A stretch of 64,000 bases of DNA. It comes from Paramecium sonneborni (taxonomy: Eukaryota; Ciliophora; Oligohymenophorea; Peniculida; Parameciidae). The notes below the pieces were generated by a model. The model was not told the origin of the DNA. It searched no databases and saw nothing but the letters and a program-made list of their open reading frames with translations. Location of the stretch: positions 327,085-391,084 of the forward strand of contig CAJJDN010000091.1 of the NCBI GenBank assembly GCA_905182985.1. Direction: 5' to 3'. A program made the position numbers and the translations under genes. Of the stretch, positions 52,801-64,000 are shown one piece after another. Every line of letters starts with the position of its first letter. Positions within the stretch are counted from its first letter, which is position 1.

Positions 52801-55542
52801 TCTTTTTGAACAAGTGATTTCATCTCTATTCCATCCACACAATAATCCATTATTATCTTTAATGTTTATACAATACTCAAATTTTTATGAATCTGATATA
52901 GCAGAATCAGGTATATAGTATTGATTACAAGCTTATGCATCAATACAAGGAGTTTCAGTTTTATAAAATCTGCATGTTGATTTATAATTAAAACAATCAA
53001 AGGTCTTGATTGCTATAATATCAGAGCATTCTCTATTTTGGCAGTAATCAAAACTAATACATTAAACTAATTTAGATCCAGAAGAATTACTACCAGAGTA
53101 ATTTTAACAAGTGTTTATAGTTCCAGTTTATTAAACACAAGTTATTTTATTATCAACACAACCTCCTCCTGATCTAGCAATACAATCACTTTTGAATTCT
53201 CTGCATTCTTAATCTGAAGTGGCTGTTTAATTATTCCAACAATTTCTAATTTAACATTATGATTCATAGTCTTATTCTCCATAACAGTACTTTGGTCCAT
53301 TTTGACCAACTATAACCATATCACAAAAATTAAAATCACCAAAATAACTTTGACAGGTTGCAATTGTAGGATCAACACATCCGCCGTTTCCATTATAAAC
53401 ACATCCATCTAAATATTTATTACAATATTAGGCATCAGTACCTTTAGGAACTACAGCATGGAAACATTCTCTATTAATACAAAATGAATTTGATTTTGCA
53501 TCAGAATAATTATAACATTATCTTCTAATTAGATTGGATTAAGAACCCGAAAAATAACCAATCAAATTACTACATTATTCTTAATTACCTTACATGGATG
53601 TACATCTAGTTGAATAGGTAACACATTAAGATCCATTATATACACATTCTGGTAAATAATATTCACAAGATAGAGAACCTGCTTCTATAATTAGATTGAT
53701 ATCAGAACATTTTCTTGTAATACATTAAGTACTAACTGTTGCCTCAGGAGTATTATTACAATAGGCAGGATAATTCAAACACATAGTTTAGGTACCTCTA
53801 AGTTAATAACAATCATATCTTGTTATGCAAGAGTTTATTCTATTACTAACACATTCAGATAAAGCAGTTTAACAATTATAATCATTGTTATAATAAATTC
53901 CTTTTAAATCTGAACACTCTAATTTCTTGCAACGATTATCCAACCAAATACATTTTTAAAGTACATATATAGGATTATCATTCTCAATATATTCATTATT
54001 AATCTTAACCTTTGCTTGATTTGAAATGCAAACACTCTTATTTTTAAAATTACTGCAATCACTATTATTGAAACATAAGGATTACCAAGTACAATTACTA
54101 GTACCTTAACAAGTTATTTCCTTTTCTGTTTGATCACAACTTGTTTATCTAACACAACCATTCCCAGTTGACAAACAACCTGAAAAATAATCTAAACATT
54201 AACTATTAGATTGTAAATATGAAGGAGCTAATTTACATTCTCTTACAGTACAATAATTTCCACTCACCCAAGTACATTTACCTTCTTTTCCAATAAGTGA
54301 TAAACATGTATTTAAATCTCCAATATAATCCTAACAAGATTTCATATTTTATCTTAAACTACATCCATTTCCTGTTGAAAAGCAAGCTATTTAAAATTAA
54401 TTGCATTCTTCATCAGTTTTAAAATACTTAGGTGCATCTTCACAATTTTTAGGTTAACATGGTAAATCTAATGTAAAATCAACACCCTTGCAATAACCAT
54501 CTGATCCTTTATACTCTTAACATGTCAACTCATTTCCTTGATATGAATCACATTTGCTTAAATACGAAACACAGAATTTTCCATTAGATACACAATTAAA
54601 TTAATAAGCTTTACAAAGTTCATCAGTATTAAAATAACCATCTTGACATCTCCTTTATCTACAACTAGATTCTCCTTAGTCACCTTCACAAATACCATCC
54701 ATTCCAATAAATTTTGTGCATGTTATTTTATCTCCTAAATAATCTTAACAATATAATTTTCTATCGGAATCAACACATCCCTTTCCTATTGTTTTGCATC
54801 CTTTTTAATACTAATTACACATTTCATCAGTATTCAAATCCAAAGGTGCATTGTTGCATATTCTTGCTTAACAATAATTTGAATTCTAAGCTAATTCACA
54901 GTTACCATCTTTACCAATCATTTCTGAACATTTTACTTTATCTTCTACATAAATATAACATGGAGGAAGTGGAGATGTCCAACAACCCTTCCCTCTACTT
55001 ATACATCCTTATAACCATTATGAACATTATTCATCTGTTGTCAATGAATCATTATCACCACATGTAACATCTCTACACCCATCTGTTTAATTCCAAATAC
55101 ACCATTTTCTTTCTGGTGTTATTTATATACTCTAGCATTATTATTAATTATAATCAGAACACTTTCCAATATCAGTACATTTCTCTCCATTATTCATACA
55201 AAAAATAGATATGTTTTAACAATTTTCATCATTTTTTCTTTTATATACAGAACAACCTGTAAAATTTATACATTTAGAATCTATATATGCACATCCAAAT
55301 ATTCTAGAACACTTCTCTCTTTCGTATTATTATTCACAATAACTTTTATAGGTCGCCTTCTAATATGGTTTACATTAATCTGTGCTCTTATCCCATGTAC
55401 AAAAACTAAAATTTTTTTTACCATCATATTGACAATCATTTATCGATTTTAATTAAGAACAATCATTACATTTGTCTTCCTTATTTACAGTGAAAGAATA
55501 AATGATACTTACTAGATAGAAATAAACTATCAATTTTTTCAT
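46848..55542 (-). CDS. Paramecium surface antigen-like, Cys-rich, GPI-type protein
   Basis: MKKLIVYFYLVSIIYSF is a signal peptide, followed by more than 2,300 residues of periodic Cys with frequent CxW and CxxY spacings, for example CNDCSQLKSINDCQYDG, CSVYKRKNDENC, NGNSCIPISNCQSYNQFGC and SCFWNSESKC. This is the Paramecium surface-antigen (PSA) domain pattern. The C end, after a NNTNNQNESKTDNQN spacer, is hydrophobic (GSFLIIPIIIFNLAF then TGA), as expected for a GPI-anchor signal. As printed, the gene is interrupted by 239 N and a duplicated 1004-bp block; deleting one copy plus the gap (1243 bp) gives exactly 2,484 codons. No introns were needed in the stretches translated. Such coat proteins can be expressed in a mutually exclusive way; whether this one is an immobilisation antigen proper cannot be told. 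Confidence 0.9.
51505..52508. repeat. 1004-bp block duplicated across the gap (copy 1)
   Basis: Matches 52748-53751 with a constant offset of 1243; every line compared by eye was identical. It ends exactly at the first N and the second copy begins exactly after the last N. This is the hallmark of two overlapping contigs placed side by side, not a biological repeat. Confidence 0.93.
52509..52747. other. Assembly gap (239 N), probably false
   Basis: Run of N inside the surface-antigen gene. Because its flanks are the same 1004 bp, the two contigs should overlap and no sequence is likely to be missing. Confidence 0.95.
52748..53751. repeat. 1004-bp block duplicated across the gap (copy 2)
   Basis: Second copy of 51505-52508, continuous on its right with the 5' two-fifths of the surface-antigen gene. 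Confidence 0.93.
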
Positions 55543-57647
55543 CTTTTTGATATTTATATATATTTATTTATTTTATTATTAACCTTCAAAATTAATTTAT
55601 GTATTCTTATCATATCTAGCAGAATCTACATCAATAATACACAGTTTTACAACACTCTATAAGATTTTTATTTTCTTAATTCTTAAGTTCATACTATTTA
55701 TTTTCTTAAATGCAGATACTATGAATTCATATGATTAAAATTTCTATGGGGTTAATTAATTATATTTATTTAATGAATAATTTTTATTTAAAGTAACATT
55801 TTTTAATTATTTTTCTAACAATTTTTAGTAATTTAAAAACACAAATAACACAATTTATTATCAAATCTCTTATATGGATTTTTCTCTGATAAAAAGATTA
55901 TGGGATCAATTTTAAATTGCATATTTTCGAATAGCCATACAGAAAAGGAATTATATAAATTAAAAAAATTCTTATTAGATTATTAAATTGATCTTATAAA
56001 TCATAATTTTCAATTTCCCAGATCTTAAAAAAATTTCGGATAGAAAGAATTTTTAATTAAGATAATTTTCAAACAAATATGAATTAATAAATAATTTTTT
56101 GCCATCTCTTGATAATTTAATATCACTAGTTTGTAAGGATCTAATTAAGGTTATATCAGAGATTTTAAATGAATAATCAAGTAAATATTACTTATCAATA
56201 ATTATTTTTATAATGTTTGCTAAAATTTTTTTTTTTGATAAAATGAAATAATAATATAAATTATTTTTTTTATTTTATATAAAGATTCATAATGTCAGAT
56301 GAAAAAGTGTATTTTTGCTTTAATTAAAATTCTACTGCTTTAAAAATATCAAATTTCCCATTAGAAGAATATTTTATAGTACATCATAAATTTTTAATAA
56401 TTTGAAAGCTCAACTTTAATTTATTAAAAAAATTAAAATTAATACAAAAATATTAATTTAATTGTGCATTTGATAAGGCAATCTTATGAAATTCATCTAC
56501 ATTTATAACTATTTTCAGACCTCATTTCTTTCTAAAATATTTTTTGAGAAAATATGTTGTTTTGGTTGGAAAAAATATCAATTTTGTTTCACTTAATATG
56601 AGTAAGAAAAGATATGATTTTATCTTAATTAGATATTTTTTTCATTTTAAGTTTGATTCATGTCACTTTTTATAATTATTCTGTCCTTTTAAGCTCAAAG
56701 GTTCGAATAAATAACGAAACAATATGTAAAACAAAATACTTTAACAATCATATAAAAAGCAATAAATAAAAAAATAATAACATAAAAACATTATTATTAT
56801 TAGTAAATCTTTTTGCAATAAATTTAAATAATTGAAAGAAATATATATCGTAATAAAAAAAATAATTTGATTCATAGTCAAGTTTATATAAATTGATTAA
56901 TGTTATTACATGAATTTTTGTTTTCAAAGGTATTAGATTCTAATGAAGGTTTTTTTAATACTAGAATTTAGAGATATTTAAGAACTAAGGGAAGAATACA
57001 ATCTCACATAAAGTATAATTCTAGATATTCCTCAAGTTTCATATAATTGAGAAAGACGAAGATGATTAAATTATGCATTGATGTTTTGAGTTTATAGAAA
57101 AATTTTAATGATTTATATTAGATCAATAGATTAATACTATTGCTTCACCATGAATATTGATCACTATTGAAGATAATTTATAAAATGAGAAGTCTAATTT
57201 AAGTTTTTGTAATTGATCTAATTCACCTACAGTTTAAAATTAAGTCAATTATTGAATTATAATTAGTTATATTAAATTAATCAACTTAATGCAAACCTAA
57301 AAGTTAAATAGAATATAATGATTTTTACTTTTAAAATATGTTTGATTTCATAAAGCATATAGAATTAATAAGGAAATTTAGAAAATTTAAATATAGCATA
57401 CCTAAATAAGCCTTTTACAGAATACATTCTATCTGTTATTATGATAAAATTAATCATACAGTCAATTCTTTTTTTGATTAAAATAAACTAAGTGTAATTG
57501 AAAAAATAAAATTTAATAATTTATTGTTATAAAAATATTTATTTCTTAAATAAGATTATTTAGAAATAAAGAATTTATTAAAAATGTTATCCTATTTGAA
57601 ATAGTTGCTTAAATGTTAAATTTACAGATAATTTTATAAAAATTAAA
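55543..57647. other. Intergenic region, nothing recognised
   Basis: About 2.1 kb of AT-rich DNA upstream of the surface-antigen start; it must hold that gene's promoter and 5' UTR and the 3' UTR of the next gene. A GGTTCGAAT string near 56.7 kb is not part of a tRNA fold. No other feature seen. Confidence 0.5.
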
Positions 57648-60600
57648 TCATTAATTATCTTTTAATAAATTGGAGGCTATTGTAATTTTGAGTGAATTTG
57701 CCTGTGATTTAGCTCTCTGTAAGCAACTATTTTTCACGCTTATATTTAAATAATAAAATTACCTTAAGTTTTCTAGGTTTCTTTAAAATAAGACTTTTTT
57801 CAAATTTTTGATATTAGTTTTAACTTTATCTTCTTTCTATCTTAGGAAATCTAACTTTTTTTTTAAAAACTTTGTAAATATAAAATTAGGTCTCAAAATT
57901 TAAAATGCATATAATAAAAGTGATAAAATTGGCAACCTATATTTTGAATAATAGACTCTCAGAATATTAACAATAAATGGGTAACTCAAAATTACACCAT
58001 TTAAAATGATAATTGTTTGAATGATTATTTCAAGATTTGATTATCCTTATTATTTGCAAGTGTATTTTACAACTGCTAAAAATAATGCAATTGAACATAA
58101 CTGACCACTTTAGATATCATAAATATTAAATTTAGTTAGTATGTAGGGTTTATAGTATTGAGCAGTTAACTAGTAAACCAATAAACAAAGCCCTAATATT
58201 GAAGCTTTCAAAAAGATGTCGCTTTCAAAATATATTAGAATAATAATAATAATGGTTTTCTTCCACAATTTAATCATTTCCCAAAAATAGTTCTTTTTAG
58301 TATATTCATTAAATAAATAGCCAATATGTCTTCTAAAACTTATTTTATTATGCTTATCTTGATTGATGTACAAAATTAAAAATAAGGATACTGGTAATAT
58401 TAATCCTACTAATATAGATCCAGGTATTGCAAATGCATAAATCCATGTAATATGATTTTATGAACCATAAATCAAGGATACATCTCCAGATATATAACTT
58501 AAATTTGATATCTTCCTAACTGCTAAAATTAAAAAAAATCTAAATATAATTATAAATTTTACTGATTGATCAATGAGGCATAATTTTAGATATATAAATA
58601 AAGACAAGCAATTGTAATAATTCTGCTATGGAATTTAGATTTTTTAAATAATGATATTATTTAAAATCCGATAAATATAATTACTATTTAGCTGATCATC
58701 AATCCCAGCATTACTAAAATTCTACTGTACATTAATTCCATCACTGAAATTTCTGCTAAAAAACATTCAAAATAGTTAGCCATAAAATAAGAAGTATCAT
58801 TAGACTGTTTGATAAAGTTTAATTAAAATGAAAAGTTAATATTAAATGTAAATATGAGAGAAAATACCCATAAATAATTTAAAAATAATTTCAGTAAGAT
58901 ACTTTCATGATCTAAAATATTTATATCACTTTACCTTAATTGAGTTTGAACAAAATTTCTGTAAAATTTTATCTAATTTTAAGTTATGTAAAGAGTTAAT
59001 TTGATTTTTCAATACTTTTGATTGTTAAAAGAGTGGAAACAACAGCCCTATCATAAATTTAATAAAAATATACCAAATTGATAAAAGAAAAAAAGTTAAA
59101 AGTCTTGAAGAAAGCTCTTGACATTATTAACAATCCACTTATTATTAATTTTTAAAGAATTTTCCATCTCCTCTTATATTAAATCTATCACATTCTTCAC
59201 AATATCCTCCTAAATGTCCAATTGAACAGAGATCATTACCTACATTCCATCCTCCTAGACAATTAATTGGATTTTTATAGCAATATTCTACAAAGTCAGA
59301 AATTTAATTTGGTCTCCAAAATCCAGGTTTTAATTAAATTCTATTCGATGTAATAGCTTCAAATTTATTTTTATCAAAAATTGAACATTTTGTAGTATTA
59401 TATGTCACAGAATAAAATCCTTATTCAGATTTACATCTTTAACAACCAGAAAAAATGTAAAATTCTCCTAATTAACATAAGAAACTATTAACTCTTATTC
59501 TATAGGCTAAGCTCTCTTACTAATATTGTGTATTACAATAAATTAATATTTCGTATATTTTGTTATCCTGCAAATATGGATCTAAATTAAATTCTAATGA
59601 ACTTAAATTAAAACTTTTTGTATCTTAATTAAAATGAATTATTGAAATTTATGTTAATTCAATTACTTTTGATGATTGAATATCAAAAATTTATTAATAT
59701 ATTTTGCAGGTTGAATTATCAAAGGTAATTAATTTTTCATTCATACTATTTTTTAACATTATAGTGAATTCATCTAGATAAGATTAATATTTCTAAAGCT
59801 TAGAATTATAAAGTTGATAATTCTATATCTATTACCCGCTAGGAATAAGTAAAAAATTAGATTATATGACACTTCCTTAAGATATGATATAAAAGGGTCT
59901 TAATTTTAAAATCTAATAGGGGTTTTATTCAATTTAATGTTCTTATGAAAACATTTCTTGTAAATTTATTTATAATATCAATCGTGTTGGTAATTCATTT
60001 AGATTATCTGAGGATAATTAAGCTTCATTAAATAAGAGAAATGACTAGATGAAATTATTTTAACTCAAACTGCTATTTCCATTTAAATATATGCCTCCTG
60101 CTAAGGCTGCTTTGTTATTACAAATTATGCTAGATTAAATAGTAAATCTTTCAGAACCTTCTTCAAAATAAAAACCACCTCCAATAGAACTAGCAGTATT
60201 ATTAATAATTTTAGAATTTGATAATTTAACTTTTAAATTTTAGATAAACAGACCAGATCCTTATCTACCATTGTTAGATATAAAGCTTGAATAATCTATT
60301 TATATTTTAGACTCAATTTTTCTATTTGATTTCGCCAAAATACAACCATAATTATTGATAAAGTTCTTTATGCAAAATAGTTCAGAGATTTATATTTTTT
60401 TAAAAGCGCTTATGTCAAAAAATAATAAACCTTCATAACAATATTAGCAGTTGTTATTCAAAATAAAAATCTTATTAAAAGAAACAATAGTTTAATTTGT
60501 CAAACTTTTTACTTTGATTAAGGATCCATTCTGGTTTGAATTAGAACGAATTTCTTCAAAAAAAGTTTAAACAAGCTCATTTTTTTGAATTTATTCATCT

Positions 60601-63600
60601 AGATAATTACTTATTAAGCTACATTAATCTAGATTTACATCAATATGATTATAATTAAAATAATAGTAATCATAATTAGTGAATTAGAAATCATTAAGAT
60701 TTTAGATTTTTATATTATTTAAATACATCTTTGATTACACAATATTGCTTTATTACATCTCAATTAAATGCAGGGGATAAAAAGTTAAAATATTAATAAA
60801 TAGGAGATTCCTTATAGATAATTTTTCTGAATCTGTAATTTTTAAAACAGATGACATTATTATTCCATCCATTTGAATTTCATTTAAAGTTAAAGAACAT
60901 CCTAAAAAGTTCATGATGGCATTATTGTTTATCATTTTTTACAAATCAATTTGATTAAGTTTTCCAACAGATTAAAGAAAAATTTAAAGGGCATTTTCGA
61001 GCTAAAAAATTCTAAAATTTTCTATTTTTACAATGTTTTTTTGAGCATTTTTTAAATCAAATTCAAAATTGAGTATCTAATTGATAAGCGAAAAACAGTT
61101 TTTTACAAAGATATTTTTTAAATGGATAATATTTTAAGAGGGTGATGGGTATATTGTCAATATGGAAGAGGAAAGCTTATTTATAACATCCTTTAAAGTG
61201 AGATTTTAAAGATAAAGTGTAAATTAACTTTTTTTGGCATTAATTGTAATTACACCATCATTTTGAAAATTTGATATATATGAATTATAAACATGAGTAA
61301 TACTACAGTTTGATATAATTACTATTCCTTATCTTAGGAGGTTGATATTAAAAATTGAACTTCCTTTTGCTTATATATAACTAAAAGACCCATAATACAA
61401 TGTAAATTTGTTAGCTAATATTTATAAAGAACCTCTTATATTCTCAAATTAATAAATTTTAGAGATTATATAAGAAATTTCTTTTTGATTAAAATTTCCC
61501 ATTATTTAAATTTCATAATATTGAATCCAAAATTTTTAATCGATATAATTATGATAAATTGCTTAAAAATTTTCAATTTATATTTCATTTGAGAAAATTG
61601 ATATATACCCTGAAGAAGAATTTGTTATAGAATTATTAGAGCAATTAATGTTTTTAATTACAATAAAACTTGGTCCTGAATCTACATACAAAAGACTGGC
61701 AAAGGTTTCAGAGAGATCTTCATAATATTAGTGAAAAACATTTTCAAAAAAGTTTAGATTTTCTATTTCTATAATTTAAAATTTTGTAGAAGTTACTTCT
61801 ATCAAGGAAATAATAGTTCCTTAATTTAATTTTATTAATATATTTCCATTTATTAGCATATCTTTAATTTTAATATATTCTTTTTATTTAGTCAATAATA
61901 TCAATGGATTTGATTAAATTGAAATTATAGATTTATCAATACTAAATGAATTAATAATCTAAATTTAATTTAATGTTATATTAGCAAATCCAGAAATAAA
62001 TAGTAATGAAGAGTGAGGAATACAATTTTCAAAACAATCAGGTTATATTCTTACTTTTAGTTTTTGGATTTGATTCTCGTAAATTATGTTTATAATATTT
62101 ATAAAAGGAGTAGCAAATATAGATATGAATTCAAAATTTGTTGTATTTCTTAGAAAGATATTTTACATAGTTAAGTTAAAACAATTAATTATGAGTAAAT
62201 ACTATTCTTAACTGCAAGAAATAATATTTTCTTCAAAATAAAAGTTTATTAATTAGATTATCCGTTGAGAGAGTGTTTACTTTTATTCTGTAATATAAAT
62301 AAAAAAATGGTTTACAGTATTTCCAGAAATTTGTATATTATTAATTAAAATTTCTTAATCTTAGGTTAGTGATTAGCTTTATGATATAAATTTAAACCAA
62401 ATTAAGTTATTATCCTTTAAAAAAATATTATTACAATAAAGGTTAGAATTAAAAATGATGAAATTAGTATTTAGAATTTGATTCTTTTAAATAGAAATAT
62501 TACTAATATTAAGACTCATTTTCTCGAAACTGCATATAAAGTTAGAATTTTAAAATAATGAGTTGATTATTGAAACTTCATTAAATAAAGTTTTAGAAAA
62601 TTCCTTTTGATTAAAGTTTGCAAAAGCTGAATTATAAAATTTACAAGAATCAATTATAATATTTTCGATTGTAATGCTTTTCAAAGAATTTTAAAAATTA
62701 AACAACGTTGAATTAGTTAATATACAATTTCGAAGTAGAAAATTGGTAATTATGAAATCCTAACCGTAATCTGAAAAATTAATATTAAAAATTAATGAAT
62801 TTTCTATGTTTATATTCAAAATAGAGATATTTTATAGATGCAAATTCAGTAATTTATCTGCTTGAATCTATATTTATGCTGGAGTATTTAAAGATGAATA
62901 AAATACTGTATCAAGGATCTTTAAATCAATTGATGAATTATTATTTCCGAAAATTAAGGTTAACTCAGAAGATATACTAAATTAAAGTTGACTTAGAATG
63001 ATTGAATCAAATTTTGAAATTTACAACCAGAATGGTAATCTCATAATTAAAGGATAATTGAAATTTTAAAACTTCAAACTTGATTATTTTATAGAAAATA
63101 TTAGTTCTTTAAAGTAATTCTCAATATAGATTTTTGTGTAATAAAATAAGCAGTATTCGGTTACTTAGACTATTAATTTAATCTTTTAGAGGCCTATTTC
63201 ATTAGGATATAAATATTAAAAGTAATTTTTTAAATAGAAATTGATATCATCTAGATGATTACAATCAGTAAGATTCTAAATAAAATAAATATAATACATA
63301 TTAATATTCTAAATAATAGTTGCAATTATTTTCAAAACAATATTAAGCAACTAATTAGTTTGAATCTAAATGGACTAATTCTAATGGGATCTTTTAAATG
63401 CATTTTTATGTGTATATGAGATTTTCAGGAGTTATAATAAAATATGGATTAAGTTCCTAATTTTATAAAGATTTTTACCTTTATTTCTTAAATTGATCTA
63501 TTTTAGCAAATTTGACATAATTAAGGACATTGAATGCATTTTCCATTATCCACACTAATTATTCTTTCCTTATAATAGTTCAAAGAGCATTTGGAGCAAT

Positions 63601-64000
63601 CAAATCTTTAGTTTTGAAAGCTTTTGCAAACAACACAATCTTAATCACAATATTTTTAACAACTCTCGAATAATATTTAATACCCTTCAATGCATTCAGT
63701 AGCTATAACATGTGGTCTAATTACACTCTTTGTAAAAATAGGTCGATTAGGCAAAAATTAAATAGTAAAACCTTGAACTTACCATTTCCATGGATCTAAA
63801 TAGTTGTCAAAAAAACATTTTTTTGTGTAAGGAAGATTGCATTTTTAACAGACCCCTGTTTTTGAAGATGTATAAAAATTATCCTCACAAATTAAACATT
63901 TAAGTGTTGAATAAATGGTTTTGATACATTGTTGACAATATAAAATGTAGCTTTAACAGTTTATGATTTCAAAAGCAATATTAAAATCATCTATTGCTGA
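57648..64000 (-). CDS. Cys-rich / beta-helix / multi-TM surface protein (5' end outside window)
   Basis: Reads leftward from beyond the window to TGA 57648-57650. The N-terminal part is furin-like Cys-rich (CDQDCVVCKSFQNQRFDCSK; CIQCPQLCQICQN near 63.5 kb). From ~63.4 to 59.4 kb come many short Asn/Ile/Leu/Phe-rich turns typical of parallel beta-helix (pectin-lyase-like) domains. Then CLGGWNVGNDLCSIGHLGGY and CEEC (about 59.2 kb), a conserved Cys cluster of this ciliate family, precede hydrophobic helices (YAFAIPGSILVGLILPVS; KKTIIIIILIYF) and a basic tail ending SNLLKDNQ. Predicted location is the plasma membrane; function unknown. Introns certainly occur but were not all mapped. The pseudogene at 20.9-25.84 kb is a decayed relative. 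Confidence 0.75.

Noticed and set aside
47054..55067. Numerous short plus- and minus-strand frames across the surface antigen
   Set aside because: They are standard-code fragments of, or antisense to, one long minus-strand Cys-rich frame in which TAA/TAG encode Gln.
56690..56730. Possible tRNA T-loop (GGTTCGAAT)
   Set aside because: No matching acceptor, D or anticodon stems can be formed around it.

Overview
The window is protist DNA from a ciliate, very probably Paramecium (aurelia-like). TAA and TAG are read as glutamine throughout and only TGA stops. Introns are 20-30 nt, GT...AG, and removing them restores exact reading frames. The gene families are Paramecium ones: a Cys-rich surface antigen, a P-type ATPase/guanylyl cyclase fusion, and Cys-rich beta-helix/multi-TM proteins. 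Long genes such as the 8 kb cyclase are interrupted only by tiny introns, which suggests macronuclear rather than germline DNA. Read with the standard code almost everything here looks non-coding, so naive open frames are misleading.

Layout, left to right. 1-50: possible 5' end of a leftward gene. 272-2100 (+): aldose 1-epimerase-like gene whose 5' part holds 41 perfect copies of a 24-bp unit. 2142-8297 (-): large helical-repeat (armadillo-like) protein. 8439-10386 (-): ankyrin-repeat gene with a decayed 3' half. 10563-18578 (+): P-type ATPase/guanylyl cyclase, divergent from the ankyrin gene. 18.6-29.9 kb: gene-poor, with a wrecked Cys-rich/beta-helix pseudogene (about 20.9-25.84 kb, minus) and coding-like relics on plus. 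29884-33588 (+): intact DUF4215-like Cys-rich membrane protein. 34.4-35.6 kb: an N gap whose flanks share a 161-bp duplicate. 35788-36956 (-): B-box-like plus TPR protein. 37.2-37.6 kb (+): relic of the KxGxW repeat family; 38230-40151 (-): intact 8-unit member. 42229-43350 (-): secreted histidine acid phosphatase. 44.2-45.0 kb (+): coding-like relic. 46848-55542 (-): surface antigen, containing a false gap and a 1004-bp assembly duplication. 57648-64000 (-): Cys-rich/beta-helix/multi-TM gene, truncated by the window edge.

Most of the products are predicted membrane, secreted or signalling proteins; no operon-like logic is expected or seen. The surface antigen, repeat-family paralogues, decayed copies and large gene-poor stretches resemble a fast-evolving, perhaps subtelomeric, region (inference). 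The least expected signals are the intron-like minisatellite in the epimerase gene, introns placed at the same point of each protein repeat in two genes, and several introns that end in AAG rather than TAG.
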